A stretch of DNA of 64,000 nucleotides from CAVRXQ01 sp963831155 (lineage in GTDB: Bacteria; Actinomycetota; Acidimicrobiia; Acidimicrobiales; Bog-793), in the NCBI GenBank assembly GCA_963831155.1, contig CAWHOY010000005.1, forward strand, positions 620,001 through 684,000, given 5' to 3'. The stretch's first letter is position 1. Each line of letters opens with the position of its first letter. The notes below the pieces were generated by a model. The model was not told the DNA's origin. It saw nothing but the letters and a program-made list of their open reading frames with translations, and ran no database searches. This document shows, one piece after another, positions 43,547 to 52,842 of this stretch. Position numbers and translations under genes: made by a program.

Positions 43547-44694
43547 TACGTGACGAGTGTACGGTTCTGCTCGAACAGCCCGAAAAGCCCGCCTCCTCGG
43601 CCTGCACGCCCGCTACCTCCGGCGATGGCATGCTCGTACGCCTCGACGTAGCGCGTCGCCACCTCGTCGAAGGAGAACCGGGCGGCGCGCGCCGAGCCGG
43701 CGAGCGCGAGCTGCGATCGGACGTCGGGCTCACACAACAGCGAGCGCAACTTGTCCCGCAGTGCTTTTTCGTTGCCCGCTGGGAAGTACCAGGCGGCGTC
43801 GGAACCGGCGTCCCGATATCCGGGCAGATCTGTGGCGAGGACCGCGCAACCAGCGGCCATCGCCTCCAACAAAACGACGCCGAAAGATTCGCCACCGAGT
43901 GCTGGGGAGATGAAGACGTCGGCCGATCGGAGCTCAAGGTCGCGGCCGTCGTTCCCGAGGCGCCCGAGAAAGACGATGCGCTCATCGGCCCCGAAGCGTC
44001 GTCGCAGTCGTACGAGCTCCGGGCCGTCGCCGACGACGCGCAAGGAGAAGTCACCGGCGAGACCGTGGAACGCCTCTAAAAGGACCTGGAGTCCCTTGCG
44101 CGCTTCGACGCGTCCGACGAACAGCGCCGTCGGGCTCGCCGGCCGCACCGGATGGATTCGCGCCAGCCGATCCGCCGCGACAGCGTTCGGGATTATGACG
44201 ACATCGACGCGGCCGAGCACCTCGCCAAGCGTCGTCGCCGCGGTCGGAGAGACCGCTACCACCGAACCGATCCGCTGCACAGCGCGCCGGAACGGGAACG
44301 CGTACGCCGCGTAGACGCGGCTCGGCCGGGCGCGGTGAAAGGTCGCGACAATGGGCTTCGAGGACATGACGAGGGCGGCGAGCGCGGGGCCGGGTACGAG
44401 CGGTTCGTGGACGTGCACGACGTCAGGGGAAAAGGACCGCAGCTCGCGCACGGTTCTGCGCATCGCGCGCGGATACGGGGCGACAGGCGCGAGGGAGCCA
44501 TTCGCCGGTACGCGGAGCGAGCGGCCGACGGTGACCGAGAGAGCCCCCGGCGCGCTCCACGAACGCCGCCTTCCCGGGCCGATGACGCAGACGTCGTGAC
44601 CGAGACGGACGAGCGCGTCCGCGTGTCCGAGGACCTGGGACTGCACTCCCCCGGGGATCGAGAGGTCGTACGGCGAGACGAGCGCGACCCTCAT
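43546..44694 (-). CDS. pimA: phosphatidylinositol mannosyltransferase PimA-like (GT4)
   Basis: This 382-residue GT-B glycosyltransferase transfers the first mannose from GDP-mannose to phosphatidylinositol. It has MRVALVSPYDLSIPGGVQSQV, then VHVHEPLVPGPALAAL, LFVGRVEARKGLQVLLEAF and the nucleotide-sugar motif ISPALGGESFGVVLLEAMAAG (E-x7-E). The ATG overlaps the acyltransferase stop (ATGA). The pgsA-acyltransferase-pimA order supports the assignment. Confidence 0.92.
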   Translation of the reverse strand: MRVALVSPYDLSIPGGVQSQVLGHADALVRLGHDVCVIGPGRRRSWSAPGALSVTVGRSLRVPANGSLAPVAPYPRAMRRTVRELRSFSPDVVHVHEPLVPGPALAALVMSSKPIVATFHRARPSRVYAAYAFPFRRAVQRIGSVVAVSPTAATTLGEVLGRVDVVIIPNAVAADRLARIHPVRPASPTALFVGRVEARKGLQVLLEAFHGLAGDFSLRVVGDGPELVRLRRRFGADERIVFLGRLGNDGRDLELRSADVFISPALGGESFGVVLLEAMAAGCAVLATDLPGYRDAGSDAAWYFPAGNEKALRDKLRSLLCEPDVRSQLALAGSARAARFSFDEVATRYVEAYEHAIAGGSGRAGRGGGLFGLFEQNRTLVT

Positions 44695-45611
44695 CGCCCG
44701 GCCGGCTCTGCGATCCACAGCGGCTGGAAGACGTGCCACTGCTCGGGTGCCCCGCGGATCAGACCCTCGAACGCGTTCGCGACCTCCTGAGTCACGCGCT
44801 CGACGTCGGCGCGCAGTCTCTCCTGGCGCGTCGTGTCGATCGGCGGGCGCAGTTCGAGCCGGAAGCGACCACCCGACCGGACGTAAATCGCGCACGGCAG
44901 CAGGGGCGCCCCGCTCCGCAACGCGAGCAGCGCCGGGCCGCCCGGGATGCGCGTTTTCTGGCCGAAGAACTCGACGGGGACCCCGTCCCCCGTGACGTCG
45001 CGATCGGCGAGCAGCGCCACCACCGTCCCTTCGGCGAGGGTGGCGAGCAGCTGCGGAACCGTCGCGGTGCCGACCGGCAAGACCGTCAAATCGACGCGCC
45101 GGCGCATCTGGGCGAACCACGCGAAAAGCTCGGGTGGCTCGAGCACCTCGGCGACGGTCGTGAGCGGATACCCCATGGCCGACGTCCACGCCGCCCCCGC
45201 TTCCCAGCAGCCGAGGTGGGGAAGGACAATGATCCCGCCCGCCTTCTTGGCGACAAAGTCGTCCCAGATCTGCTTGCCGACGAGCTCGAAGCGCTCCGGG
45301 TGCCGGTACACGTCCGTCGTCTTCAAGTTGGCGGCGTCGGACCAGTAGACGCCGTAGTCGGAATAGGCCCGGCGGACGATCGGCGTGAGACGCCGATCGT
45401 CGGGATGCACGCCGAGCACTGGGGCGAGGTTCTCGGCGACGATCCGGCGCCGAGAACGGCCCGCGCTCCACGCGATGATCCCGATCGAGGCGGCGAGGAG
45501 GCGGGACGCCGGTCCCGGGAGCAGGCGCAGCACGGCCGCGCTCACCCGGTAGAGGCCGTAGGTGATCACCGCACGCGCGCGCCCGAGGGACGGCGCGGGT
45601 TTCGTCGCCAA
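44691..45611 (-). CDS. phosphatidylinositol mannoside acyltransferase-like (LpxL/HtrB superfamily)
   Basis: This 306-residue membrane-associated acyltransferase has the catalytic H-x4-E in IVLPHLGCWEAG, preceded by an N-terminal hydrophobic helix, and later LLADRDVTGDGVPVEFFG with ALRSGAPLLPCAIY. In mycobacteria the homologue at this place (Rv2611c, PatA) adds palmitate to PIM1. It starts at TTG 45611, eight bases after pgsA, with a weak ribosome site, so coupling to pgsA translation is likely. Confidence 0.9.
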   Translation of the reverse strand: MATKPAPSLGRARAVITYGLYRVSAAVLRLLPGPASRLLAASIGIIAWSAGRSRRRIVAENLAPVLGVHPDDRRLTPIVRRAYSDYGVYWSDAANLKTTDVYRHPERFELVGKQIWDDFVAKKAGGIIVLPHLGCWEAGAAWTSAMGYPLTTVAEVLEPPELFAWFAQMRRRVDLTVLPVGTATVPQLLATLAEGTVVALLADRDVTGDGVPVEFFGQKTRIPGGPALLALRSGAPLLPCAIYVRSGGRFRLELRPPIDTTRQERLRADVERVTQEVANAFEGLIRGAPEQWHVFQPLWIAEPAGR

Positions 45612-45618
45612 GGCCGTG

Positions 45619-46467
45619 TTAGCGATCGATGTCGATGCGCCGCATGAAGGCGTGCGCCGATCGGCGCAGCTTCACACGTTCGCGTCGTTGCTCTCCACCC
45701 TCTTGCGACGTAGAAAAGACCGTCCGCAACCGAACCGACAGCGGGGTCAGCTCTCGGCGGTACCGGCGTTGGCGATCGGCACGCGGACCTTGCAACCACG
45801 CCTGGCGCCGCCGCTCGATAAGTGCGCGCGTCGGTGAAATCCGTGTCATCGCGGTTCCGCTCGCTTGACGCCAGACGCGCCCGAAGCGTCCGAGCGCTGT
45901 CGCGCCCGTCAAAACTGCGAGGAGCGCCAACAGCGGCACCAACGCCGCGTGGACGAAGTTCCCGACGGTCAGCGCCACGCCCAACAAGATCAGGCGTTCC
46001 GCGCGCTCCATCAGCCCACCTTGAGCGCGGTAGCCGAGCGATTCCGCCTTCGCACGTTCGTAGGAGACGAGGTTGGCGAGCGCCAGGATGCCGATCGGCA
46101 AGAGCGCGGCGTTCGCGTCGTGGACGCGAACGAAATACCACGCGAGGCCGACGAAGATCATCGAGTCGCCGACGCGGTCAGACACCGAGTCGAAAAAGGC
46201 TCCGCGGCCAGAAGCGGTGCCAGCCACCTTCGCGACGTGACCGTCCAAGGTGTCCATCAGCCCACCGACGATGATCAGGCCGACGGCGACTAGGAAGTCT
46301 CCGAGTCCGATCAGCGCGCCGGTCGCCGCCGCGAGCAGGACACCGAAGGCGGTGACCATGTTCGCCCCGACGCCGAGCGCGACGAGTCGTTCTCCGATCG
46401 ATCGGGTCGTTACTGGCGTGTCGGCAGTTGCCTCCGCTCGCTTGCGTCTCCGGCGGCCGTCAATCAT
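45619..46467 (-). CDS. pgsA: CDP-alcohol phosphatidyltransferase, phosphatidylinositol phosphate synthase type
   Basis: This 282-residue membrane enzyme makes phosphatidylinositol phosphate from CDP-diacylglycerol and inositol phosphate (by context). The CDP-alcohol motif is MDTLDGHVAKVAGTASGRG then AFFDSVSD: all four Asp and both Gly are present, but Lys replaces the usual Arg after Ala. Membrane spans follow. The C-terminal 75 residues are basic and longer than usual. ATG 46465-46467 follows GGGAGAGGAG. Confidence 0.92.
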   Translation of the reverse strand: MIDGRRRRKRAEATADTPVTTRSIGERLVALGVGANMVTAFGVLLAAATGALIGLGDFLVAVGLIIVGGLMDTLDGHVAKVAGTASGRGAFFDSVSDRVGDSMIFVGLAWYFVRVHDANAALLPIGILALANLVSYERAKAESLGYRAQGGLMERAERLILLGVALTVGNFVHAALVPLLALLAVLTGATALGRFGRVWRQASGTAMTRISPTRALIERRRQAWLQGPRADRQRRYRRELTPLSVRLRTVFSTSQEGGEQRRERVKLRRSAHAFMRRIDIDR

Positions 46468-46520
46468 CTCCTCTCCCGGTCGACTAATACCCACGCTACC
46501 AGGAACTTCGCCAAATCCCG

Positions 46521-47045
46521 CTATGAGGCCCAGGCGGCGCGCAGCCGATTCGCCGTGTCGGAGAGCGCTTCGGGCAGCACGCGCGCCGAGGCAACGGTCG
46601 TGAGGAAGCTCGTGTCGCCGATCCAGCGCGGCAGCGCATGGACGTGCAGGTGGTCCGGCAAACCGGCGCCCGCCGCCCGCCCGAGGTTGACACCGAGATT
46701 GACGCCGTCGGGTTCGTACGCCGCCCGGATCGCCGCCACTGCGTCCCACGTCGTCCTCCACAGCGCGTCGCTCTCCTCGTCGGTGAGTTCGTCGGGTTCG
46801 CGCACGTGGCGGATCGGCATCACGAGAAGGTGGCCGCTCGTGTAGGGGAACGCGTTCAGCACTGCCGCGCTGAGCGGTCCGCGGTGCACGACGAAGTCCG
46901 AGGCGTCGGAACTTTCGTCCTGCAACAGACGGCAGAACACGCAGCGCTCGGTTGCTTCTTCACGGTCCTTGTCGGATCCGGCCACGTCCGTGACCGACGC
47001 GACGTAGGCGGAACGCCATCCCGCCCAGAGGTGATCGAGGCTCAC
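46521..47045 (-). CDS. HIT-family nucleotide hydrolase/phosphorylase
   Basis: This 174-residue protein has the histidine triad HLHVHALPR near residue 133, and a CVFCRLLQ zinc-binding pair near 36 with the later His. It acts on nucleotide phosphoanhydrides such as diadenosine tetraphosphate or adenylyl adducts. The gene between thrS and pgsA is conserved in mycobacteria (Rv2613c). Its GTG overlaps the thrS stop... that is, thrS ends inside its start (GTGA), though thrS lies upstream. Confidence 0.92.
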   Translation of the reverse strand: MSLDHLWAGWRSAYVASVTDVAGSDKDREEATERCVFCRLLQDESSDASDFVVHRGPLSAAVLNAFPYTSGHLLVMPIRHVREPDELTDEESDALWRTTWDAVAAIRAAYEPDGVNLGVNLGRAAGAGLPDHLHVHALPRWIGDTSFLTTVASARVLPEALSDTANRLRAAWAS

Positions 47046-49036
47046 GCTGCCTCGTCCTCCGGCCTGCCGCGCGCCGCGATCTCGGCGACGACGGACGCGA
47101 CGAACCCGGCGAGCGGCACCCCGCGCTCGGGCTGGTCCGAACCGCGGCGGTTGACACCGACGGTGCCGTCCTCGACGTCATGGTCGCCGACGACGATGAC
47201 GTAGGGAATCTTCTCGAGCTTCGCTCGGCGCACCCGCGCCCCGAGCGGTTGTTCGGCCTCGTCGAGGTCGACGCGCACCTGCGCGTCTCGCAGCGCGTCG
47301 GCGACCTTCACCGAATACGCCGCGTTCGCGTCACGCACCGGAAGCACGCGCACCTGTGTCGGCATCAACCACGTCGGGAGCGCGCCCGCGTAGTGCTCGA
47401 GCAAGATCCCGAAGAACCGCTCGACCGAGCCGAACAACGCCCGGTGGATCATGCGCGGCCGGTGCCGCTCGTTGTCGGCACCGACGTAGGAGAGATCAAA
47501 TCGCGTCGGCAGCTGGAAATCGACCTGGATCGTCGACAGCTGCCATCTCCGCCCGACCGCGTCGCGCATGTGGACGTCGATCTTCGGGGCGTAGAAAGCG
47601 CCCTCACCTTCGGCGACGACGTAGGGAAGCCCCGATGCTTCGATCGCGTCGCGCAACGCGGCGGTCGCTTCGTCCCACTCCTCGGGTTCGCCGACGAAGT
47701 CGTCCGGACGCGTCGCGAGTTCCGCCTCGAACTCGCTCAATCCGAAGGCACGCAGCACCTCTAAGACGAACGACAGCAGCGAACGGAGCTCATCGGCGAG
47801 CTGCTCGGGTGCACAGAAGATATGCGCGTCGTCCTGGGTGAGCCCACGCACGCGCGTCAGGCCGTGAACGACTCCGGAGCGCTCGAAGCGGTAGACGGTC
47901 GCGAATTCGTACAGTCGCATCGGCAGCTCGCGGTACGAACGCGAACTGTCTTTGTAGATGAGAATGTGCATCGGGCAGTTCATCGGCTTCAGGTAGTAGG
48001 TCGCGCCTTCCATCTCCATCGGTGGGTACATGTTCGGCGCGTACCAGCCGAGATGACCAGAGGTCGCGAACAGCGTCGACTTCGAGATGTGGGGCGTCCA
48101 CACCTGCTCGTAATCGTGCGCGCGGTGCATCTGGCGGGAATAATCCTCCATCACCTGGCGGATCAGCGCGCCCTTCGGGTGGAAGACGGGGAGACCGCTT
48201 CCGATCTCCGGCGGGAAGTGGAACAGGTCGAGCTCTGCGCCGATGCGGCGATGGTCCCGCCGCTCAGCTTCTTCCAATCGGTACAGGTGGTCGCGCAGCG
48301 CGGCGTCCGATTCCCACGCCGTGCCGTAGATCCGTTGCAGCTGCGGACGTCGTTCGTCGCCGCGCCAGTACGACCCGGCCACGCGCGTCAACTTGAAGTG
48401 CCCGAGCCGGTCCGTCGAAGGCACGTGCGGTCCCCGGCACAGATCAATGAACGTTTCGCTGTTGCGGTAGGTCGAGATCGTCGAGACCCCAGAGGGCGCT
48501 TCCTGCGCGAGCTCTGGATCGGCGGCACCGTCCCCCTCGGCAACCGTCTCGATGATCTCTTTTTTGAACGGCTGGTCGGCGAAGATCGCCAATCCCTCTT
48601 TGATGTCGTGATCCTCGCGGACGAACGGTTGCGCCTCTCCGACGATCACGCGCATCTCGCCCTCGATCACGGACAGGTCCTCTTCGGAAAAGTGCCGGCC
48701 GCCCGGCAGCTCGAAGTCGTAGTAGAAGCCGTCGGTGATTGCCGGGCCGATTGCGAAATGCGCGCCGGGATAGAGACGGAGCACGGCCTGGGCCATCACG
48801 TGTGCCGTCGAGTGTCGGATGATGTCGCGCCCTTCGTCGGAATCCCCCGTCACGACGCGCACCCGGTCGCCCGCGTGAAGCGGCGTGCTCAGGTCGACGA
48901 GCGCGCCGTTGACCTCCGCCGCGACGGCGTCCTTCGCGAGCCGTCGTCCGACCGCCGCCGCGAGATCGGCGATCGTCGAGCCGGCATCGAGTTCGCGCGC
49001 CGACCCATCGGCGACGGTGACAGTGATCGACGGCAC
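47042..49036 (-). CDS. thrS: threonyl-tRNA synthetase
   Basis: This 664-residue class II synthetase has an N-terminal TGS domain (ITVTVADGSARELDAGSTI), an editing domain with the HSTAHVMAQAV motif (H-x3-H) and the later zinc site, then a catalytic core with GPHVPSTDRLGHFKL and MNCPMHILIYK. The C-terminal anticodon-binding domain has QVRVLPVRDANAAYSVKVAD. The length is normal. It heads the thrS-HIT-pgsA-acyltransferase-pimA unit. The 141 bases before it hold no T-box-like leader that I can see. Confidence 0.96.
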   Translation of the reverse strand: MPSITVTVADGSARELDAGSTIADLAAAVGRRLAKDAVAAEVNGALVDLSTPLHAGDRVRVVTGDSDEGRDIIRHSTAHVMAQAVLRLYPGAHFAIGPAITDGFYYDFELPGGRHFSEEDLSVIEGEMRVIVGEAQPFVREDHDIKEGLAIFADQPFKKEIIETVAEGDGAADPELAQEAPSGVSTISTYRNSETFIDLCRGPHVPSTDRLGHFKLTRVAGSYWRGDERRPQLQRIYGTAWESDAALRDHLYRLEEAERRDHRRIGAELDLFHFPPEIGSGLPVFHPKGALIRQVMEDYSRQMHRAHDYEQVWTPHISKSTLFATSGHLGWYAPNMYPPMEMEGATYYLKPMNCPMHILIYKDSSRSYRELPMRLYEFATVYRFERSGVVHGLTRVRGLTQDDAHIFCAPEQLADELRSLLSFVLEVLRAFGLSEFEAELATRPDDFVGEPEEWDEATAALRDAIEASGLPYVVAEGEGAFYAPKIDVHMRDAVGRRWQLSTIQVDFQLPTRFDLSYVGADNERHRPRMIHRALFGSVERFFGILLEHYAGALPTWLMPTQVRVLPVRDANAAYSVKVADALRDAQVRVDLDEAEQPLGARVRRAKLEKIPYVIVVGDHDVEDGTVGVNRRGSDQPERGVPLAGFVASVVAEIAARGRPEDEAA

Positions 49037-49177
49037 GGCGCGGGCTCGCTCCTTTGGATGATTGGGCGCGGTACGACGACGCGCACCCGACTCGTGGGGA
49101 CGCAGCCTATCGGCGGTCCTCCCAGCTCATCGTGGTGGGAAGACGGAGCATGCGCTGCGCGGCGTCGCTGTCGAGAT

Positions 49178-50296
49178 TCAGAGCAGCAAGCCGAGCAGCT
49201 CGGCCGCGGCGCTCACCCCTTCACCGCGGCGCGCCGCTTCGTCGAGCGCCTCGTACGCGCTCGGCACGTCCAAGTCGTCGTCGAGCGACGCGCGTATCAC
49301 TTCGATCGCCCCCTCCCCCATCCCGGACCGCCGCCAGCGCGAGACGCGTTCTTCGGACTCGTGGACAAGTTCGTCATTCCAATCAAGTGGCGAGCGGTAG
49401 TGGTGCGAGCTCAGCGCCACCCGCACGACCGTCGGGTCGAACTCCTTCAACAAGTCGCCGACAAACACGAGGTTCTTTTTCGACTTTGACATCTTTTCGC
49501 CGTTCAACAGGACCATTCCGGCGTGCAGCCAGTGGCGGACGAAGGGCTCCCCGGTGACAGCCTCGGACTGCGCCGTCTCGCATTCGTGGTGCGGAAAGAT
49601 CAGGTCGTTGCCGCCGCCGTGCAGATCGACGGTGATCCCGAGCTCGCGCATCGCGAGCGCGGAGCATTCGATGTGCCAACCGGGCCGCCCCGGCCCCCAA
49701 AGCGACTGCCACGACGGCTCGTCCGGAAGCGAGGGCTGCCACAAAACGAAGTCGAGCGGGTCGTCCTTCGCCGGGTCGTCGACGTTGCCGCCGTTTTGCC
49801 GGGCGAGGTCGAGCATTTCGGCGCGATCGAGATGGCTGAGCTGACCGAAGCGCGGAAACGACGAGACATCGAAGTAGACGCCGCCACCTGCCTGGTAGGC
49901 GTGACCGGAGGCGAGCACCATACCGATGAATCCCAGGATGTCGGGAATCGCCGAGGTCGCGCGCGGCTCAGAAAAGCTCGGGAGAAGATTGAGCGCTCGC
50001 ATCTGGTCGTCGAAGTGCGCGACCTCTTCGGCGGCGAGATCGAGGTAGTGAACGTGGCGTTCGCGCGCTTCGCGCAAGATGTCGTCGTCGACGTCGGTGA
50101 CGTTGCGAACACAACGCGTCTCATGTCCGAGGTCGCGCAATCTCCGTTGTACGTTGTCATAGACGATGTAGGTCGCGGCATGTCCGACGTGCGCCGAGTC
50201 ATACGGCGTGATGCCGCAGGTGTACATCGACACAATCCGGCCAGGTTTGAACGGCACCACCTCTCGGCGGGCCGTGTCGTACAGGCGCATCGTCAC
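49178..50296 (-). CDS. mshC: MshC-type cysteine:glucosaminylinositol ligase (mycothiol synthesis)
   Basis: This 372-residue paralogue of cysteinyl-tRNA synthetase has MYTCGITPYDSAHVGHAAT, where CysS usually has CGPTVYDxxHIGHAR; CGITPYD...GHAATY is the MshC form. HIECSALAMRELG and EKMSKSKKN (KMSKS) complete the catalytic site. It lacks the long C-terminal anticodon region of CysS, again fitting MshC, which joins Cys to GlcN-Ins. GTG 50294-50296 overlaps the npdG stop (GTGA). Confidence 0.88.
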   Translation of the reverse strand: MTMRLYDTARREVVPFKPGRIVSMYTCGITPYDSAHVGHAATYIVYDNVQRRLRDLGHETRCVRNVTDVDDDILREARERHVHYLDLAAEEVAHFDDQMRALNLLPSFSEPRATSAIPDILGFIGMVLASGHAYQAGGGVYFDVSSFPRFGQLSHLDRAEMLDLARQNGGNVDDPAKDDPLDFVLWQPSLPDEPSWQSLWGPGRPGWHIECSALAMRELGITVDLHGGGNDLIFPHHECETAQSEAVTGEPFVRHWLHAGMVLLNGEKMSKSKKNLVFVGDLLKEFDPTVVRVALSSHHYRSPLDWNDELVHESEERVSRWRRSGMGEGAIEVIRASLDDDLDVPSAYEALDEAARRGEGVSAAAELLGLLL

Positions 50297-50970
50297 GGGT
50301 GGCGCGCACCTGGCTTGATCGGCACCCCCATCAGGCGCAGGGTCGTGTGACACCGGTAGCGCACATTCACGTTGACGAGCACGGCGGTGAGCGACTCGAC
50401 CACACCGGCGAGCGCCAGTGACCCGGCACGCAAGGCGCGTAGTCCCGGGATCGACTCTACGAACGCGACAGTCGCTTCAGCGGCATCGTCGTCGTCGGCA
50501 CAGACGAGAACATCGGATTCGATCGGGTGGTCGATATCGGCGAACTCCTTCGCCGGTAGGTGGTGGAAGGCGGCCGTGACCTTGGTCTCGGGGAGCACCG
50601 CCTGGATCGTGGCGGCGATCGAACCCCTCGCCGGCAGGACGGGCTGCAGTTCGCCGTCGATGCGGTTCATCCCGTTCGCCATCGAGATCAGCATCCGGCC
50701 CGAGAGCTCCGCGACGAGCGCTTGGGCGGTTTCGATCGCGGCCTCGTGGGCCGTCGCCAACACGACGAGATCGGACGCCGACGCGAAGTCGTTCGTGACG
50801 CCGGCGATCTCGAGGGCGTGGTGGGGCCAGTGGGCACGGATCTCTTTTGCGACCGCGGCGGCCCGCGCTTCGTCACGTGAGCCGAGCGCGACCGCGGCTC
50901 CGGTCGCTGCGACCCTCGCGGCAAGGGCCCGGCCCGCCGGACCGGTCCCGCCGAGGATCCCCACCTGCAT
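50293..50970 (-). CDS. npdG: NADPH:F420 oxidoreductase-like protein (NpdG)
   Basis: This 225-residue Rossmann protein begins MQVGILGGTGPAGRALAARVA with GSRDEARAAAVA as the NADP-binding region; LVVLATAHEAA and SMANGMNR follow. This is the pattern of F420-dependent NADP reductase, which moves hydride between F420 and NADP. No F420 biosynthesis gene is in the window. It is translationally coupled to mshC. Confidence 0.88.
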   Translation of the reverse strand: MQVGILGGTGPAGRALAARVAATGAAVALGSRDEARAAAVAKEIRAHWPHHALEIAGVTNDFASASDLVVLATAHEAAIETAQALVAELSGRMLISMANGMNRIDGELQPVLPARGSIAATIQAVLPETKVTAAFHHLPAKEFADIDHPIESDVLVCADDDDAAEATVAFVESIPGLRALRAGSLALAGVVESLTAVLVNVNVRYRCHTTLRLMGVPIKPGARHP

Positions 50971-50974
50971 CGCC

Positions 50975-52246
50975 TCAGACCTCCGTGTCGTCGAGCGGCG
51001 CGACGTGCGCCTGATCGAGTCCTGTTGGACGGTACCGGGAAAACCGCGGCAGGAGCCTCATCAGGACCGCGACCCCGGCGAGGCAGGCGACGCCGCCGAT
51101 CAGCACGGAGTCGACGGCGCCGACCGCCGCGGCGACGGCTCCGGATTCGAGGTCGCCGAGTCGCGGTCCCCCGGTGACGACAGCGGTCTGCACCGCCTGC
51201 AGCCGGCCCGAGAGTTCGCGCGGCGCTTCGAACTGCAGGATCGCTCCGCGAAAGACAGCGGAGATGACGTCGGCGGCGCCAGCGATCATCAAGACGACGA
51301 ACGCGACGCCAAGTTCTGTGGTGAGGCCGAATCCGGTGATCGCCAGACCCCAGATCGTCACGGCGATCAGTACAGCGAGGCCCTGGCGCCTGATCGAGGT
51401 GACCCATCCGGTGAGGGCCGCGCCGACAAAGGCCCCGGTCGCGACCCCGGCATACAACAACCCGACCGTGCCCGCTCCGCCATGAAAGCGCGAGATGGCC
51501 AACGCCGGGAACAGCGCCCGGGGCATGCCGAAGACCATCGCGTTGATGTCGATGAGGAACACGCCCTGCAGGACCTGGTGGCCGCGGAGATAGCGCAGCC
51601 CGTCGAGGATCTCGCGCGCCGCGAACGCCCGCGCCGGCGCAGCCCGCTCGGGCATGACGAGTCGGAGCACGGCGGCGAGCGAAAACGCAAAGGTGCCGAC
51701 GTCGGCGAGGTAGGCGCCCTCGGTCCCGAAGCGCCCGATCAGCACCCCGCCGACGGCGGGACCGACGATCGCCGTCGCGCCGAACAGCAGCTGCCAGAGC
51801 GCCGATGCCGAGGCGAGCAGGTCGCGGCTCACGAACTCGGCGACAAGGGCGGTGCGCGTCGGGCTGTCGACCCCGGAGAACCCGGCGGCACAGGCGCTCG
51901 CGAGGAAGATCACCCACAGCTGCGGATGGCCGAGCGAGGCGTTGATCGCCAACACCGCACTCGTCAGGGCGAGCAGCGTCTGAGTGGCGACGAGCAGCTT
52001 GCGTCGATCGATCCGGTCGGCGAGCGTGCCCCCGAAAGGCGATCCGACAAGGAGCGGCCCGAGCTGGGCGAGGCTCACGAGTCCGACGTCGAGCGTCGAG
52101 TGGGTGAGGTGGTACACCTGGTACGGCACCGCGACGACGGTGATCTGGTTGCCGAACATCGAGATCAGGTACCCGGACCACAAGCGGCGGTAGTTCGCCG
52201 ACTTGCGCAGCGGGGTGATGTCGATCAGGACGCGTCGGCCGCGCAT
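50975..52246 (-). CDS. MFS transporter (EntS-like)
   Basis: This 423-residue protein has about 12 membrane spans. The N-terminus (LRKSANYRRLWSGYLISMFGNQITVVAVPYQVYHLT) and the loop GSPFGGTLADRIDRRKLL (motif A) are typical of the EntS/multidrug group of the major facilitator superfamily. Substrate is unknown; a siderophore or drug is possible. It is four bases upstream of npdG, so the two are probably cotranscribed. Confidence 0.9.
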   Translation of the reverse strand: MRGRRVLIDITPLRKSANYRRLWSGYLISMFGNQITVVAVPYQVYHLTHSTLDVGLVSLAQLGPLLVGSPFGGTLADRIDRRKLLVATQTLLALTSAVLAINASLGHPQLWVIFLASACAAGFSGVDSPTRTALVAEFVSRDLLASASALWQLLFGATAIVGPAVGGVLIGRFGTEGAYLADVGTFAFSLAAVLRLVMPERAAPARAFAAREILDGLRYLRGHQVLQGVFLIDINAMVFGMPRALFPALAISRFHGGAGTVGLLYAGVATGAFVGAALTGWVTSIRRQGLAVLIAVTIWGLAITGFGLTTELGVAFVVLMIAGAADVISAVFRGAILQFEAPRELSGRLQAVQTAVVTGGPRLGDLESGAVAAAVGAVDSVLIGGVACLAGVAVLMRLLPRFSRYRPTGLDQAHVAPLDDTEV

Positions 52247-52291
52247 TTCTTCAGGGAGAGAAAGTTTGGATGAGCGCGGTCCCTGCTTGTG

Positions 52292-52756
52292 TCAGCGCGA
52301 CCGCGTCCGGAACACTTCGAGCGCGCGATCGGCGTGGATGCGCATCCGCGTCTCACTCTTGATCACGTCGAGCACGCGCCGATCGGTGTCAATGACGTAG
52401 GTCCACCGCCGAGCGGGCAGGATCGACGAGTCACGCCGGGTCCCAAACGACTCGGCGACGACCCCGTCGGGGTCCGAGAGCAACGGGTAGTCGAAGGCGT
52501 TCTGTGTCGAGAAATCGCGCTGCCTCTGCACCGGATCGCGGCTGATCCCGATTCGTTGCACGCCGAGCGCCCCGAATTCCGGGCCGAGGTCACGGAAGTG
52601 ACGGCACTCGATCGTGCAGCCGGTGGTCATCGCGGCGGGGAAGAAAAAGAGCACGACGGGCCCTTTGGCGAGGAACTCGCCGAGGCTCCTCATCTCCCCC
52701 GTGTCGTCGGAGAGGGAAAAGTCCGGCGCTATCTCGCCCACTGCGAGCTCTCCCAA
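52292..52756 (-). CDS. bcp: thiol peroxidase, Bcp-type peroxiredoxin
   Basis: This 154-residue AhpC/TSA-fold peroxiredoxin reduces hydroperoxides. The peroxidatic Cys is in AAMTTGCTIECRHF (T-x-x-C), with a second Cys five residues later where 2-Cys Bcp proteins have a resolving Cys. APDFSLSDDTGEMRSL is the usual start. It is divergent from EF-G2. Confidence 0.92.
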   Translation of the reverse strand: MGELAVGEIAPDFSLSDDTGEMRSLGEFLAKGPVVLFFFPAAMTTGCTIECRHFRDLGPEFGALGVQRIGISRDPVQRQRDFSTQNAFDYPLLSDPDGVVAESFGTRRDSSILPARRWTYVIDTDRRVLDVIKSETRMRIHADRALEVFRTRSR

Positions 52757-52842
52757 AAGGACCTCCGTGCGCTCTCGCCGCCGACAAAGCGCCAGCGTAC
52801 GATGCGGGATCCGAACGCACGGTTCCGAAGGGGGTGCGGGCG

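Noticed and set aside
49107..49181. 24-codon frame starting CTG at the mshC stop (third CTGA)
   Set aside because: It has no ribosome-binding site and is too short to judge; it may be chance or a relic of a longer mshC C-terminus.
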